Counted from the first letter of the stretch, positions 48,513-57,560 are shown. The stretch: DNA of 64,000 bases from Mesorhizobium shangrilense (GCF_040537815.1 NZ_JBEWSZ010000001.1:1364001-1428000); one strand, 5' to 3'. Translations and numbers: made by a program. The notes: a model not told the origin generated them from the letters alone.

Positions 48513-50296
48513 GACAAGCTTTCCTTGTAGGCGATGATGCGTCGTGCCGCCTCGAGATAGGCGGAATCGACCAGCAAGCCGCCGTTGGCGCTGACAGCAG
48601 CCTGGCTCTCCAGTATGAAGAAGTCGCGCTCTGCTTCGGGCAGTGTCCGTGCCTGCGCCTGAAGCCAGGCGGTCATTGCCGGGCTGGCGGCGCCCGAGGC
48701 GCCGGTCAGTGCGATCCGCTGCTTTAACGTCTCGACGCTGGCATTGAGATCGACCAGTTCGGTTTCCATCATCGCCACGAGGCTTGGCATGAGCGCGTTT
48801 CGGCGGAAGTGATCGCGCGTGCTGTCGATGATGGTCTCAAGTTTCGGCCGCGCCGACAGGCCGATTTCGATGGGGTGAACCGGCTGATCTTTCGTCAGGC
48901 TTGATCCGAATTCGTCGAGACGGCGCATCGTCGCCAGGATGGAAGGCAAGGCGGCGACGGTGGTGGGGCTGGCGATCGGGGTGGCACCGACGGTGATTTC
49001 CGCTCCCCGTGCCGAAAACGCGACTTCACGGTTGTAGGTCCGCAGGATGTAATAACTGGTACCGGCGCAAAGGGCGGCGAGCGCGGCGACGGCCGCCCAG
49101 CGGGTGGCTTCGCCGACCTTGCCTCTTTGTCCAAGGCCGACAAGTCCGGCTTCCTTGAAGATCGTATTCTTGAACGTCCCGCCGATGAAATACCCCTGGT
49201 CCTCGTCGTCCAGGGCGAGATCGGGCGGGATCATGCCGACGCGCGGCATGGCGAAGCGGCGCGACAATTCGGGCAGCAGGCTGTCGATCGACAGCGCTTC
49301 CTGGCGGGCGCTGGTCAGAAATATCCCGCGCAGGGCGCCATCCTGCCTGGTCCTGCCGGTCTTCGTGAACAGCGTTTCCAGCAAGGGCTGGATGGTCGGC
49401 TGAAGGCCCGCGATCTGCGCGCTGAACCCATTGATGCGGGCGCATCGCACTGGATCGGCTTCGCGCGAGAGCCATTCGACGAGGCGGGCCCGCATGGCGG
49501 CCAGCAACGACTGGAAGCCGGTCGCGATAGCGTCGCCCATCGCCGTAGGCGCGGTCGACGCTGCGATCGGCAGCGCAAATCCCCAGGGCTGCGAGCGCTC
49601 CTGCGGTTCCTGTCGATCGAAGAATTCCTGGAATCCAGGCAAGAGGTCGATCTTGGAGAGCATCAGGTAGATCGGTGCGGCCTGTGCCGTCGCGGCTTCG
49701 ATCTCGCGCAGCGCGAGCATCGCGCCCTCGGCGAATTCGCGGTGTTCGACTTGGTCGGCGAGTGTCAGGTCAGCGGGGCTGAGAACGAAGACGGTGCCGT
49801 TTATCGGCAAGGCGGGCCGCAGGCTCTTGATGATCTCACAAATCTGGCGCGGGCTCCGGTCCGGCACGCCGATCGACGTTTCCACGAAGATCGCGTCGTC
49901 GCCGACCCACCATGTCGCGCCCGCGATCGTCACCGGCGAACCGAGGCCCAGCCCCGATCGTTCCAACAGGCTGGTTTTTCCGGCGCCGGGAGCGCCGACC
50001 ACGAGATAGAGTGGCACGGACAACCGACCACGGCGGCCAGCCAGGCCTCTGTTGGCAAGAAAGGTGAGCGCCGATTTGCGCTGCATGCGCAGACCTGGCG
50101 TATCGATGTCGGCGTCGCCCCTGACCAGGCGCCGGGTAAAGACCGCTGGTATCAGGCCCAGAAGAACCAGGGGGGCGAGCAATGCGGCAAAACGCTGTTC
50201 AGGGACCGTTACCGGTGCATATCGCCAGATCGCCCAGCTTGCGGCGACCGCAAGACCAAGGCCGGCAAGCCATGCGATCCGGAACCAGGGTCTCAT
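48509..50296 (-). CDS. Short TssM-like protein (second IcmF-type NTPase)
   Basis: A 595-residue protein that resembles only the N-terminal half of TssM: two membrane helices (about 8-28 and 38-55), an NTPase-like domain with Walker A VVGAPGAGKTSLL (101-109) and a SKIDLLPGFQEFFD motif, then a third helix near 400-420 and a short C-terminal region. The long IcmF/VasK periplasmic domain is missing. It lies between tssL and full-length tssM with four-base overlaps on both sides, so it is not a broken gene but a separate product. It may partner TssL/TssM in the membrane complex or regulate them. Not the usual one-TssM layout. Confidence 0.8.
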   Translation of the reverse strand: MRPWFRIAWLAGLGLAVAASWAIWRYAPVTVPEQRFAALLAPLVLLGLIPAVFTRRLVRGDADIDTPGLRMQRKSALTFLANRGLAGRRGRLSVPLYLVVGAPGAGKTSLLERSGLGLGSPVTIAGATWWVGDDAIFVETSIGVPDRSPRQICEIIKSLRPALPINGTVFVLSPADLTLADQVEHREFAEGAMLALREIEAATAQAAPIYLMLSKIDLLPGFQEFFDRQEPQERSQPWGFALPIAASTAPTAMGDAIATGFQSLLAAMRARLVEWLSREADPVRCARINGFSAQIAGLQPTIQPLLETLFTKTGRTRQDGALRGIFLTSARQEALSIDSLLPELSRRFAMPRVGMIPPDLALDDEDQGYFIGGTFKNTIFKEAGLVGLGQRGKVGEATRWAAVAALAALCAGTSYYILRTYNREVAFSARGAEITVGATPIASPTTVAALPSILATMRRLDEFGSSLTKDQPVHPIEIGLSARPKLETIIDSTRDHFRRNALMPSLVAMMETELVDLNASVETLKQRIALTGASGAASPAMTAWLQAQARTLPEAERDFFILESQAAVSANGGLLVDSAYLEAARRIIAYKESLS

Positions 50297-51717
50297 GGCG
50301 CCTTTTCCGCCGCTATCTTGAACTCGACGCGGCGGTTGCGCGAGCGTCCTTCTTCCGTCGCATTGGACGCGATCGGATCGGTCTCGCCGCGTCCTTCGAA
50401 GCTGACCCGCGAAGGGTCCGAGACGTGATTGCGCAGCATTTGCGCGGCGGAACTGGCGCGCGCCACCGAGATGGCCATGTTGTCGCCGAGAGCGCTGCCG
50501 GCGCCGACGGGAATATTGTCCGTGTGTCCGATGACCAGGATCGGCCCGCTCTCGGCGTTCAAGGCCGTGCCAATGCGGCCAACGAGCGCGTCCTCGGTCT
50601 GCGCCAGGTCCTTTCCGCCCGACGGGAAGGACGCCCGCAGCATCCTGATGAGAAGGTCGCCGCCGGATGGGGCGACTTCCACCGTGCCGGCGGCAATGTC
50701 ATCGGCCAGGAATTTTGAAAGCCGCTGCATCTGTGTTTGCCGCACGGGCGGCACCGGCTCCGGTATCGCCGGCACGGCGGCGCCGTCCACGACGATCGGC
50801 GTCGCCGGCATGAGGCTCCTGATCTGCGCGGCCGCGGTCTCGACGCTGCTGCGCAGGCTCACACTCGAAAAAATCCACAAGATCGCAAGAAGGCCCAGCA
50901 AAATCGCCGCCGCGAGCCAGGGGGCGGCCATGATACGGGGCGGGCGGTGGGGGGCGGTAACGCCCTGCCAGGTCGCGGACAGGCCTCGATCGTATGGCCC
51001 GCGCACCCGCCGGATCGTCCGATAGAGATCATGGCGAAGCCGTGTCAGCTGACCTTGGCCTGCGTCAACGACGCGATACTTGCCGACAAAGCCGATCGAC
51101 AGGCAGATCGCCATCAATTCGAGCGCGTCGATATTGTCTTCCGGGTTGAGCTGCAGCTGGGAAAGAAGGTCGTAGAAACGTTCGCCGCCCCATGTCTCAT
51201 TGTAGAGTGTGCCCACAAGGCTGCTACTCGCCCAACCCGATTGACCGCCCCATTGCGTGTTGAGGATGATGTCGTCGATCACCGCACACAGCGCGTAGCG
51301 CGCGATCCGCACGATCCGGCTCGGGACGTCCTTGGCCATGGCAGCGGTTTCGAACCGCTTGATCTCGTCGATGGTCCGGTCGCGGAATTCGGTGATGTTG
51401 TCGGGTGGCGCGCTTTCGTTGAGCCTTCCGGCCAGCCACAAAAGCGGCGCGGCGGCGCTGGCCAGGCGATTGATGGCGGCAAGGTCGAAAGCCTTGTCGA
51501 TGCTGGAATCGCCGCGCTGCCGCATGTCACCGCTGCCTGGCTTGCGCTCGCGTTGCGCGAAAGCTGCATCGAACTGGTTGCGGCCGACGGGTGGACCGGC
51601 GCCGAAGAAATCCTCATCGACCCCAAACTCCTGCTGCACGCCCGCGTTTTCCCTGTCGAAACCGGAACCTGTCAAGCCGGCGTCGAGACGTACCGGCCGC
51701 GTCTCGGCATTGGCCAA
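50293..51717 (-). CDS. tssL: T6SS membrane-complex protein TssL (DotU/ImpK) with OmpA domain
   Basis: TssL has the DotU-type cytosolic domain (about 70-225: RYALCAVIDDIILNTQWGG, YDLLSQL, ELMAICLSIGFVGKYRV), one membrane helix about 245-265, and a C-terminal OmpA-like peptidoglycan-binding domain with VIGHTDNIP and RGETDPIA. Position and domain set are clear. The TTG at 51717 gives 474 residues, but the frame remains open upstream and encodes DPFSFFSKADDTIRRS, the typical TssL head; a CTG at 51771 with AAGGAA seven bases before it would include it. The true start may thus be non-ATG and 18 codons earlier. Confidence 0.9.
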   Translation of the reverse strand: MANAETRPVRLDAGLTGSGFDRENAGVQQEFGVDEDFFGAGPPVGRNQFDAAFAQRERKPGSGDMRQRGDSSIDKAFDLAAINRLASAAAPLLWLAGRLNESAPPDNITEFRDRTIDEIKRFETAAMAKDVPSRIVRIARYALCAVIDDIILNTQWGGQSGWASSSLVGTLYNETWGGERFYDLLSQLQLNPEDNIDALELMAICLSIGFVGKYRVVDAGQGQLTRLRHDLYRTIRRVRGPYDRGLSATWQGVTAPHRPPRIMAAPWLAAAILLGLLAILWIFSSVSLRSSVETAAAQIRSLMPATPIVVDGAAVPAIPEPVPPVRQTQMQRLSKFLADDIAAGTVEVAPSGGDLLIRMLRASFPSGGKDLAQTEDALVGRIGTALNAESGPILVIGHTDNIPVGAGSALGDNMAISVARASSAAQMLRNHVSDPSRVSFEGRGETDPIASNATEEGRSRNRRVEFKIAAEKAP

Positions 51718-51824
51718 GGACCGCCTGATCGTGTCGTCAGCCTTCGAGAAAAAAGAAAAGGGATCGCTCAGCGTCGCATTCCTTGTTGAGCCTGCTCCAG
51801 ATCACCTGGGCAGTCTTGATTTCT

Positions 51825-53156
51825 CTAGTCCTTAACCGCCCACAGTTCGAGTTCCAGTCCGGGGAAATCGCCGGCCATGTGAATCGCAAGCCCGGCTGAA
51901 TTGGCGATCTGCTTCCACGTCGCGCTGGTCCGGTCGAGTTCGAAATAAGCCTTTCCGGTGTGGTAGGGTATTTGCCGTGGCGCCACCGGCAAAGCACGGG
52001 GGATGATGCCGGGCAGGGCGGCGTTAACCAGCTCCCTGATCTGCTCGACCGGGCCTACCTTGATCTGGCCGATCAGCCGGCGAAGCAGTGCGTCCGCCGG
52101 CATGTCGGATTTGGCCGCCAGCACGAACGTGTACTTCGAATAGATCGAACGATCGGAGACGGTGGCGACCCTGATGCCATAGCGATGTTCAGTGAGCGGG
52201 ATCGCGATGGCGCCGCGGTCGAGCACGGCGCTCAAGGATTGCCGCAACGCCGCTATCACCGGAGCGAATGTCAGCTGCAACTGCTCATGATCGTAGACCG
52301 GAAAGTTGCGTGGACGGTGACTGGGCGTGGTGAAGGTGGCGAGCTCTCCGGCGAGGCCGACCGCATTTTGAAAGATCGTCTCGGGATGCACGCAAAAGGC
52401 GGACGCCAGATGCGCGAACACAGGCTGCCAGCGGTTGATGGTCTGGAGCATGAGCGTGTCGGTCATCTCGGCCGCGGTTCCAGCGCTGCCGGATGCCAGC
52501 CTTGACGCGATCGCCTCGCCGCGATGGTTCAGGAGACCGACGATCTCGGTAAGCAGTCCTGTCAGCACGGGCGAGGTTCTGGCGTCGAGCGCCGGCGGAA
52601 TGTAGCCGTCGTCCAGCACGACGGTGTTGTCGGCGCGCACTTCGACGATGCGGGCCAGACCAATGCTGAGCAACCCGCTGCGCTCGCTGCTCTCGAGCGC
52701 GTAGCGAAGCCGTAACTTGCCCACCGTGATCGACACAGGCGCGGTGTCGCTGCTGTTGGCGTCGGTGACATCGATATTCCTGGTGGTGAACCGGGTCTGC
52801 GTATCGACGTCGGCGTCGGCCGTCTCCTGGCTGCCGGGTTGGGTGATGGGCAGCGTCAAGTAGATGATGGCATTGCGCAGGTTTTCGCTCAGTTGCAAGG
52901 ACGGGAGATCGTCCGCGCCCTCGGGCGCCGAAAACGGCGTGCCGTCCTCGAAGACGCCGGTGGCCCCCTCGACCGCGAAACGGCCGATCGACAACAATTC
53001 GCGATTGAGCCTGAGTTCGGTGAGGCCCCAGCCATAGGCCCGAAGCCCCCGCACACGGCCGTTAAGCATTCGCTGAAAGTAGCGTCCGTCCTGCTGAAAA
53101 TGCTGGGCGCGGATGAACATCCCCTCGGACCAGATCACCTTGTCATCGAATGGCAT
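51825..53156 (-). CDS. tssK: T6SS baseplate protein TssK (ImpJ/VasE)
   Basis: TssK links the baseplate to the membrane complex. The protein of 443 residues starts with the family hallmark KVIWSEGMFIRAQHFQQ, followed by the RLNRELLSIGRF and SxxNAIIYLTLPI regions. The ATG at 53156 follows GAGGA and gives that N-terminus. It is followed, about 50-110 bases on, by tssL whose start is uncertain. Confidence 0.95.
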   Translation of the reverse strand: MPFDDKVIWSEGMFIRAQHFQQDGRYFQRMLNGRVRGLRAYGWGLTELRLNRELLSIGRFAVEGATGVFEDGTPFSAPEGADDLPSLQLSENLRNAIIYLTLPITQPGSQETADADVDTQTRFTTRNIDVTDANSSDTAPVSITVGKLRLRYALESSERSGLLSIGLARIVEVRADNTVVLDDGYIPPALDARTSPVLTGLLTEIVGLLNHRGEAIASRLASGSAGTAAEMTDTLMLQTINRWQPVFAHLASAFCVHPETIFQNAVGLAGELATFTTPSHRPRNFPVYDHEQLQLTFAPVIAALRQSLSAVLDRGAIAIPLTEHRYGIRVATVSDRSIYSKYTFVLAAKSDMPADALLRRLIGQIKVGPVEQIRELVNAALPGIIPRALPVAPRQIPYHTGKAYFELDRTSATWKQIANSAGLAIHMAGDFPGLELELWAVKD

Positions 53157-53225
53157 GCAACATTTCCTCACCACCACATTGCAACACAGAATTGCGGCTC
53201 ACGTCCTCGCAAAGGGCATGCCCGT

Positions 53226-53732
53226 TCAATCCTGAGGCCCAAGATCGACGGAAAGCGTCTTGAGTTCCGCTTTCAACTTGAAGCTCTTCTCGCCATGAAG
53301 CGGAACCATCGCACGCCATTTCGCGCCTTCGAAATTTCGGAACCCAACGACGACCGCGATCAGCACCGTGCCCTCGACAAGCTTGGCCTTTATCCGTTCC
53401 ACGCCGCCAGGATTGAGCAGAATTTCGGCCTTGCCGAGCATGGTCGGCCCAAGTGTCTTCTCGTCCTCCTCCCACAATTGCCGAAAGCTGGCATTCGCGA
53501 AGGCGGAATCACCATTGAGCTGATAGAGCCGGAGCACCACGGGCGACGGCTCTCCCTGGGGGAGCGGGTTTATCAGCGGCGAGGCCATCGCGATGAAATC
53601 GATCCCCGCCTCCGCCGGCGCCGGTTTGATTTCGATTTCCTTGGGCGGTGGCTTGTCCTTTCCAAGCAGTCCGCAGCCCGAAAGGCCTAGGATCGCGAAC
53701 AACACCAACCATGTCCGGAAAATGCCGGGCAT
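53226..53732 (-). CDS. tssJ: T6SS outer-membrane lipoprotein TssJ (SciN/VasD)
   Basis: A 168-residue lipoprotein. The signal peptide ends in the lipobox LGLSGC, so Cys is lipidated and the protein anchored to the outer membrane, where it holds TssM. The mature part includes the TssJ-type P.PVVLRLYQLNGDSAF.NA.F motif (loop Y-Q-L) seen here as LRLYQLNGDSAFANASF. The ATG at 53732 was preferred, as it directly precedes the hydrophobic signal; an earlier in-frame start adds 14 residues. Confidence 0.93.
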   Translation of the reverse strand: MPGIFRTWLVLFAILGLSGCGLLGKDKPPPKEIEIKPAPAEAGIDFIAMASPLINPLPQGEPSPVVLRLYQLNGDSAFANASFRQLWEEDEKTLGPTMLGKAEILLNPGGVERIKAKLVEGTVLIAVVVGFRNFEGAKWRAMVPLHGEKSFKLKAELKTLSVDLGPQD

Positions 53733-53785
53733 GAAATCACCCCACTGCCCGCCGGCTTCAGCCAGCTCAACCAAAACCTGGCGAC

Positions 53786-54556
53786 CTATTTGCCCTGGGA
53801 TCGGTTCCCGTCCAGGAGGTCACGCAACCGCTCGTAAAACCTGGACCTCTCGCCTTCCGGTAAGACCTCGGCCGCCGTGTCCACGGCTTGCACCAACGCT
53901 GCGAGGTCGAGACGGGTCAGAGATGCCGCAAGTTTTGTCATACTGCCACTGCGTGACGGTAACGATTCTTGTGCTGTTATAGTATTGTGAATCGTGTCTG
54001 GAGCTTGCTTTGCCGAGATATCCACGGAAATCGGATCGGAAACCGGGGAAGTTGGCGCCCACCAGTCATCAAGTATTTGTCCCACGGGCCTGCCAGCGAT
54101 ATCCCGGTCCTGCGGCACCGAGAAATCCGGCCGCTGCGCTGCGGCTTTGTCTGGAAGTCCAAAGGGACCGTCGGCGATTCTCGTGCGATCCACGGCGGGG
54201 AGCTGGCGTGGTGTACTGCTCGCCAGCGGTGGCGCCTGGGTAGAGTTTTCTATGCGCACGATGACCACTGCATCGCCAAGCTTCAGCACGTCACCGTTCG
54301 CCAGCAGCCTCGGAAGGCCGAATCCGACCGCATCATTGTTGATTTCGACGCCGTTTGTCGACGTATCGGTTAGAACGAAGCCACCGGAATCCTTGTCGAT
54401 CCGACAATGTGCCTTGGAAATCACTCTGTCCGGGTCGGGCAGCGTCCAGTCGGCGGTGGGCGAACGACCGATGACGAGGCTGCCATTCTCCATCGATTTT
54501 TCGATCTGGGCGCCCATCAGGCGATCTGGACCCTTGAGAACGAGCGTAAGTTTCAT
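53786..54556 (-). CDS. FHA-domain protein (Fha/TagH-like), T6SS-associated
   Basis: A 256-residue cytosolic protein with an N-terminal forkhead-associated domain (about 22-100): GSLVIGRSPTADWTL, VISKAHCRID, and TDTSTNGVEIN, the residues that recognise phosphothreonine. The remainder is a Pro/Ser/Thr-rich linker and a helical C-terminus. In T6SS, Fha is phosphorylated by PpkA kinase and promotes assembly; the kinase gene is at the other end of this operon. It precedes tssJ by 54 bases. Confidence 0.9.
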   Translation of the reverse strand: MKLTLVLKGPDRLMGAQIEKSMENGSLVIGRSPTADWTLPDPDRVISKAHCRIDKDSGGFVLTDTSTNGVEINNDAVGFGLPRLLANGDVLKLGDAVVIVRIENSTQAPPLASSTPRQLPAVDRTRIADGPFGLPDKAAAQRPDFSVPQDRDIAGRPVGQILDDWWAPTSPVSDPISVDISAKQAPDTIHNTITAQESLPSRSGSMTKLAASLTRLDLAALVQAVDTAAEVLPEGERSRFYERLRDLLDGNRSQGK

Positions 54557-54571
54557 TGGCCCCTCGATATT

Positions 54572-55681
54572 TCAGCCGACGTCCAAGGCGCGCGTATCCG
54601 CCATCTTGCCTGCCGCGCGTTGCGCCACAATGAGATGAGCCAGGTAGTGCATGCAAGAGCGCTCGTGAATCCGCACATGCCACGGCACCTCGCGCGCCGG
54701 CTTCTCGCGGCGCAACGAACCGCTTGAAAGCGGACCCTCGCCCAGCATCAGCTCGAGAATCGCCTCGGCGCTTCCGGCATGGGGGCCACGCTGCGAATGT
54801 CCTCCAATCCATCGCTCGACGGGCGTGACATGACCTGTCCAATCGAAGGGCACCGACAGCAGCGCCTGGCCATCTGGCACCAAGACGCGTCCCATCTGCG
54901 CAAGCCCCAATCCGGGATCGGCCAGGCAGTCGAGTACGTTCAGGCCCACGGCGAGCGCGAACGTCGCGGAAACGAATGGCAAGGCGAGTGCGTCGCAGAT
55001 CCAGACGTCAACGAGATCGCGGCGAATGTCGAGGTCGAAGCGGCGTCGATCATAGACAAGCCCAATTCGCCGCCGCGCATAGTCGACCTTGCCATCCACC
55101 GCGGCCCGCCGCGAGACACGGGCAAGCGGCGTCGAGACATCGATCCCGAGGACATGACGTCCGGTTCTCTGTGCGATTTCGACGGTGGAACGCCCGGCGC
55201 CGCAGCCTATGTCCAGCACAGGCCCGGGCGGGATATCGTGGGCCATCATCTCAAGGCCAGAGATGACGGCACGCGCCACGCCTCCTGGCAAGGCACCGCC
55301 CGCCGCCGGCCCACGCTCCTGCGGATCGTGATCGGCCCAATGGTCCCAGACATAGGACGAGACATGCTGTCGTATGGAATCCATCCCGCTGCCGGGACCG
55401 GATGCGTCGCCCAGCAGGCTTTCGACAGCCGGCGTCAGGTCGGTTCGTGCCATGATGTAGAAGAGATTGTCCTGCACATAGCGTCGCACGTCGGGCACGA
55501 TGATCGGCAGACCGTCGATGATGGGGTATTCCGCCCCGCAATCGGCACAGCCGAGGATGCCGGCCAGGATGTCGCCTTGGCGCTCGTCTTCAATGACGCT
55601 CAAGCCAAGTGCGGACGAAACGCCCCGTGCATGGCAGCCCGGGCAGACCGGCTGCAGCATCTCGAAATGGCCGCGTCGCAC
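54572..55681 (-). CDS. SAM methyltransferase with N-terminal zinc-ribbon (Trm112-like)
   Basis: A 369-residue methyltransferase. The N-terminus has a four-Cys ribbon, Cys13-x2-Cys16 and Cys45-x2-Cys48, followed by EYPIIDGLPIIVPD, as in Trm112-like domains. The Rossmann core has motif I VLDIGCGAGRST (157-163), and DALALPFVSATF, then RVLVPDGQALLSVPF near the end. It lies between the PAAR gene (two bases apart) and the FHA gene, within the T6SS operon. The GTG at 55681 is accepted; ATG at 55660 is an alternative. The substrate is unknown; a protein partner in the T6SS is possible. Confidence 0.75.
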   Translation of the reverse strand: MRRGHFEMLQPVCPGCHARGVSSALGLSVIEDERQGDILAGILGCADCGAEYPIIDGLPIIVPDVRRYVQDNLFYIMARTDLTPAVESLLGDASGPGSGMDSIRQHVSSYVWDHWADHDPQERGPAAGGALPGGVARAVISGLEMMAHDIPPGPVLDIGCGAGRSTVEIAQRTGRHVLGIDVSTPLARVSRRAAVDGKVDYARRRIGLVYDRRRFDLDIRRDLVDVWICDALALPFVSATFALAVGLNVLDCLADPGLGLAQMGRVLVPDGQALLSVPFDWTGHVTPVERWIGGHSQRGPHAGSAEAILELMLGEGPLSSGSLRREKPAREVPWHVRIHERSCMHYLAHLIVAQRAAGKMADTRALDVG

Positions 55682-55682
55682 C

Positions 55683-56063
55683 TCAGCCGCCGATCATGAC
55701 GGTCGGGCAACCGGGCGGCAGGATTTTTCCCACAGGGCTGGGTATCGGGGCGACACAGGCGGTGTGGGCGGTCATGTCGCCGACCCGCGCCGCGGGAAGA
55801 CCTCCGATGAAGACCGTCGCGGATCCCTTTGCGATCATGCCGGGCCCGCCCGGAACGCAGCCGGCCAGCAGGCAGGGCTGCGACAGGTCGGTGGCGCGCG
55901 CGGCCGGCATATTGCCGATCAGGACATTGACCTGCCCCTTGATGATGGCGAGCGGCATTGCCGGATGCGGCGCCGGCGTCGGCACGAGCGCGGCCGGATG
56001 GATCGGAGCATGGCAGTGAGGCGCATCCTGCAGGATCTGGTCGCCCAAACGCGCGGCATTCAT
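55683..56063 (-). CDS. PAAR-domain protein (T6SS spike tip)
   Basis: A 126-residue PAAR-type protein that would cap the VgrG spike. PAAR motifs occur twice, as NMPAARATDLSQ and GLPAARVGDMT, with His/Cys residues for metal binding (APHCHAPIH, HTACV). It is a bare tip without an effector extension. The ATG overlaps the preceding gene's stop by four bases. Confidence 0.9.
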   Translation of the reverse strand: MNAARLGDQILQDAPHCHAPIHPAALVPTPAPHPAMPLAIIKGQVNVLIGNMPAARATDLSQPCLLAGCVPGGPGMIAKGSATVFIGGLPAARVGDMTAHTACVAPIPSPVGKILPPGCPTVMIGG

Positions 56064-57088
56064 GATTCGGACTCCTCTGACCCCATCCCCTGCGTCAGAT
56101 GCTTGTGAAGCGTCAACACGTTCCAGCCGGTTGCTCGCCGATAGTCGACCTCGTCCATGACTGTGCGGATGAAATGGACGCCAAGCCCGCCAATCTGGCG
56201 CAGGTCAATGTCGTCGGACAGATCGGGCGGCGGCACGCCGAGGGGATCGAACGGAACGCCGTCATCGCGGACCTCGATGACGAGTTCGCCCGCCTCAGCC
56301 GTCAAATTGACGTAGACCTCATGGGCCTTGCCGTCGCTAAACGCGTAGCCGATCGTATTGGTGAGAATTTCGTCGATGACCACATCGATGCCTTCGACGT
56401 CTTCTGCCGCCATGGCGTGCTGGGAGAAGAACGCCGCGACCTGTCCGAGCAGTCGTGGTATCGCCTGCAGATCGTTGGGCACGACATAGGTCGCCGTTCT
56501 GGCGGGATGACCCTGCGACCGGAAAAGCAACGCTGCGGCGCAACCACCGCCAGCGCGCGCGATTTCGTCGTCCACCACCTGGCCGAGACCTTCAATCGGA
56601 ATGTCTGCCGACCGCGGCGGCGGCACATCGCCGACGGCGATCCACACGATGTCGCCGGCCGACAGCCGTCGATCTTCGCCAGCGCACGAAATCACCTCGA
56701 CACGGCCGCTGCCGGCGGTCGCCGACGCCAAAGCACCGCTGCTGGTATCGAGCCTCAGGATGGCGACTTCGAAATTGACCTGATGTGAGGTTTCGCGGCA
56801 TGCCGACAACACCATGTCGGGATCATCGAAAACGGCCAGGGCCGCTCGCAGAAGTTGCCGAAACGATGCCGCCTCGAGAACGGCTTCGATCCCGTTGCCC
56901 TTTATTTGCACCGTCGCGACCGCCAGCACCTGGCGGCCAAGCCACAAATAGTCATAAAACGAGACAACCCCGTCGCGAAGCCTTATGCTGGCGCTCAGTT
57001 CGACATCCCGACGGATGGGAAAACGCTGCGGCAACAGCGCGTCGCGAATGATCTCGACCATGTTCGTTTGCAGAGAAGACGCGCTCAC
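56060..57088 (-). CDS. Degenerate PP2C-like domain fused to GHKL ATPase (RsbW-type), T6SS operon
   Basis: A 342-residue cytosolic fusion and first gene of the leftward T6SS operon. Residues about 20-195 resemble a SpoIIE/PP2C domain, but the metal motif usually GDxxGHG reads ATVQIKGNG and lacks the Asp, so it is probably inactive. Residues about 205-335 are an RsbW-like ATPase with N-box DEILTNTIGYAF (Asn244), G1 RDDGVPFDP and G2 GGLGVHFI. It would phosphorylate or sequester a STAS partner; one is encoded divergently at 57234. Starts with GTG. Its stop overlaps the PAAR start. Confidence 0.75.
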   Translation of the reverse strand: MSASSLQTNMVEIIRDALLPQRFPIRRDVELSASIRLRDGVVSFYDYLWLGRQVLAVATVQIKGNGIEAVLEAASFRQLLRAALAVFDDPDMVLSACRETSHQVNFEVAILRLDTSSGALASATAGSGRVEVISCAGEDRRLSAGDIVWIAVGDVPPPRSADIPIEGLGQVVDDEIARAGGGCAAALLFRSQGHPARTATYVVPNDLQAIPRLLGQVAAFFSQHAMAAEDVEGIDVVIDEILTNTIGYAFSDGKAHEVYVNLTAEAGELVIEVRDDGVPFDPLGVPPPDLSDDIDLRQIGGLGVHFIRTVMDEVDYRRATGWNVLTLHKHLTQGMGSEESES

Positions 57089-57233
57089 GACCGTCTCATT
57101 GCCAGAGAAACCGAGGATAATATTCTAGCGGCACGCGGTGCTTTCTGACATGATAGCGGCTGTTGCGGAAGTGGGCCCACCCCGGTACGCCACCCGCTGC
57201 GGACCATTCAGAATTGTCGAGGCCTCCATTATC

Positions 57234-57560
57234 ATGAACATCGCCGAGAGTCGCCGCGACGGCAACCTCATAATCGCGCCCAGCGGCAGGATAGACACCA
57301 CTTCGTCGCCGATATTCGATCGGCATCTCAGTTCGGTCATCGATCGTGGCGACACGCGACTTGTCATCGACCTTGCCGACCTCGAATACATCAGCAGCAC
57401 GGGGCTGTCCGCGTTCATTTCCGCGGCGAAAAAGGTAAAGGCCGCCGGTGGTCGCATGGCGCTCGCGGGCCTGAACAGTCGGATACGTCTAGTCTTCGAA
57501 ATGAGTGGTTTCTTAAGGTTATTTCCGGTGTTTCCGAATGTCGACGCCGCTATCGCATGA
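57234..57560 (+). CDS. STAS-domain anti-sigma-antagonist-like protein
   Basis: A 108-residue STAS protein. The switch loop reads LADLEYISSTGLSAFISAAK; Ser54/Ser55 in ISSTG are the expected phospho-acceptors. I chose ATG 57234 for the family length; upstream in-frame starts at 57138 and 57150 are possible. It is divergent from the HATPase fusion at 57088 and is followed 150 bases later by clpV, so it likely forms a partner switch with that ATPase and links it to the rightward T6SS genes. Confidence 0.75.
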   Translation: MNIAESRRDGNLIIAPSGRIDTTSSPIFDRHLSSVIDRGDTRLVIDLADLEYISSTGLSAFISAAKKVKAAGGRMALAGLNSRIRLVFEMSGFLRLFPVFPNVDAAIA

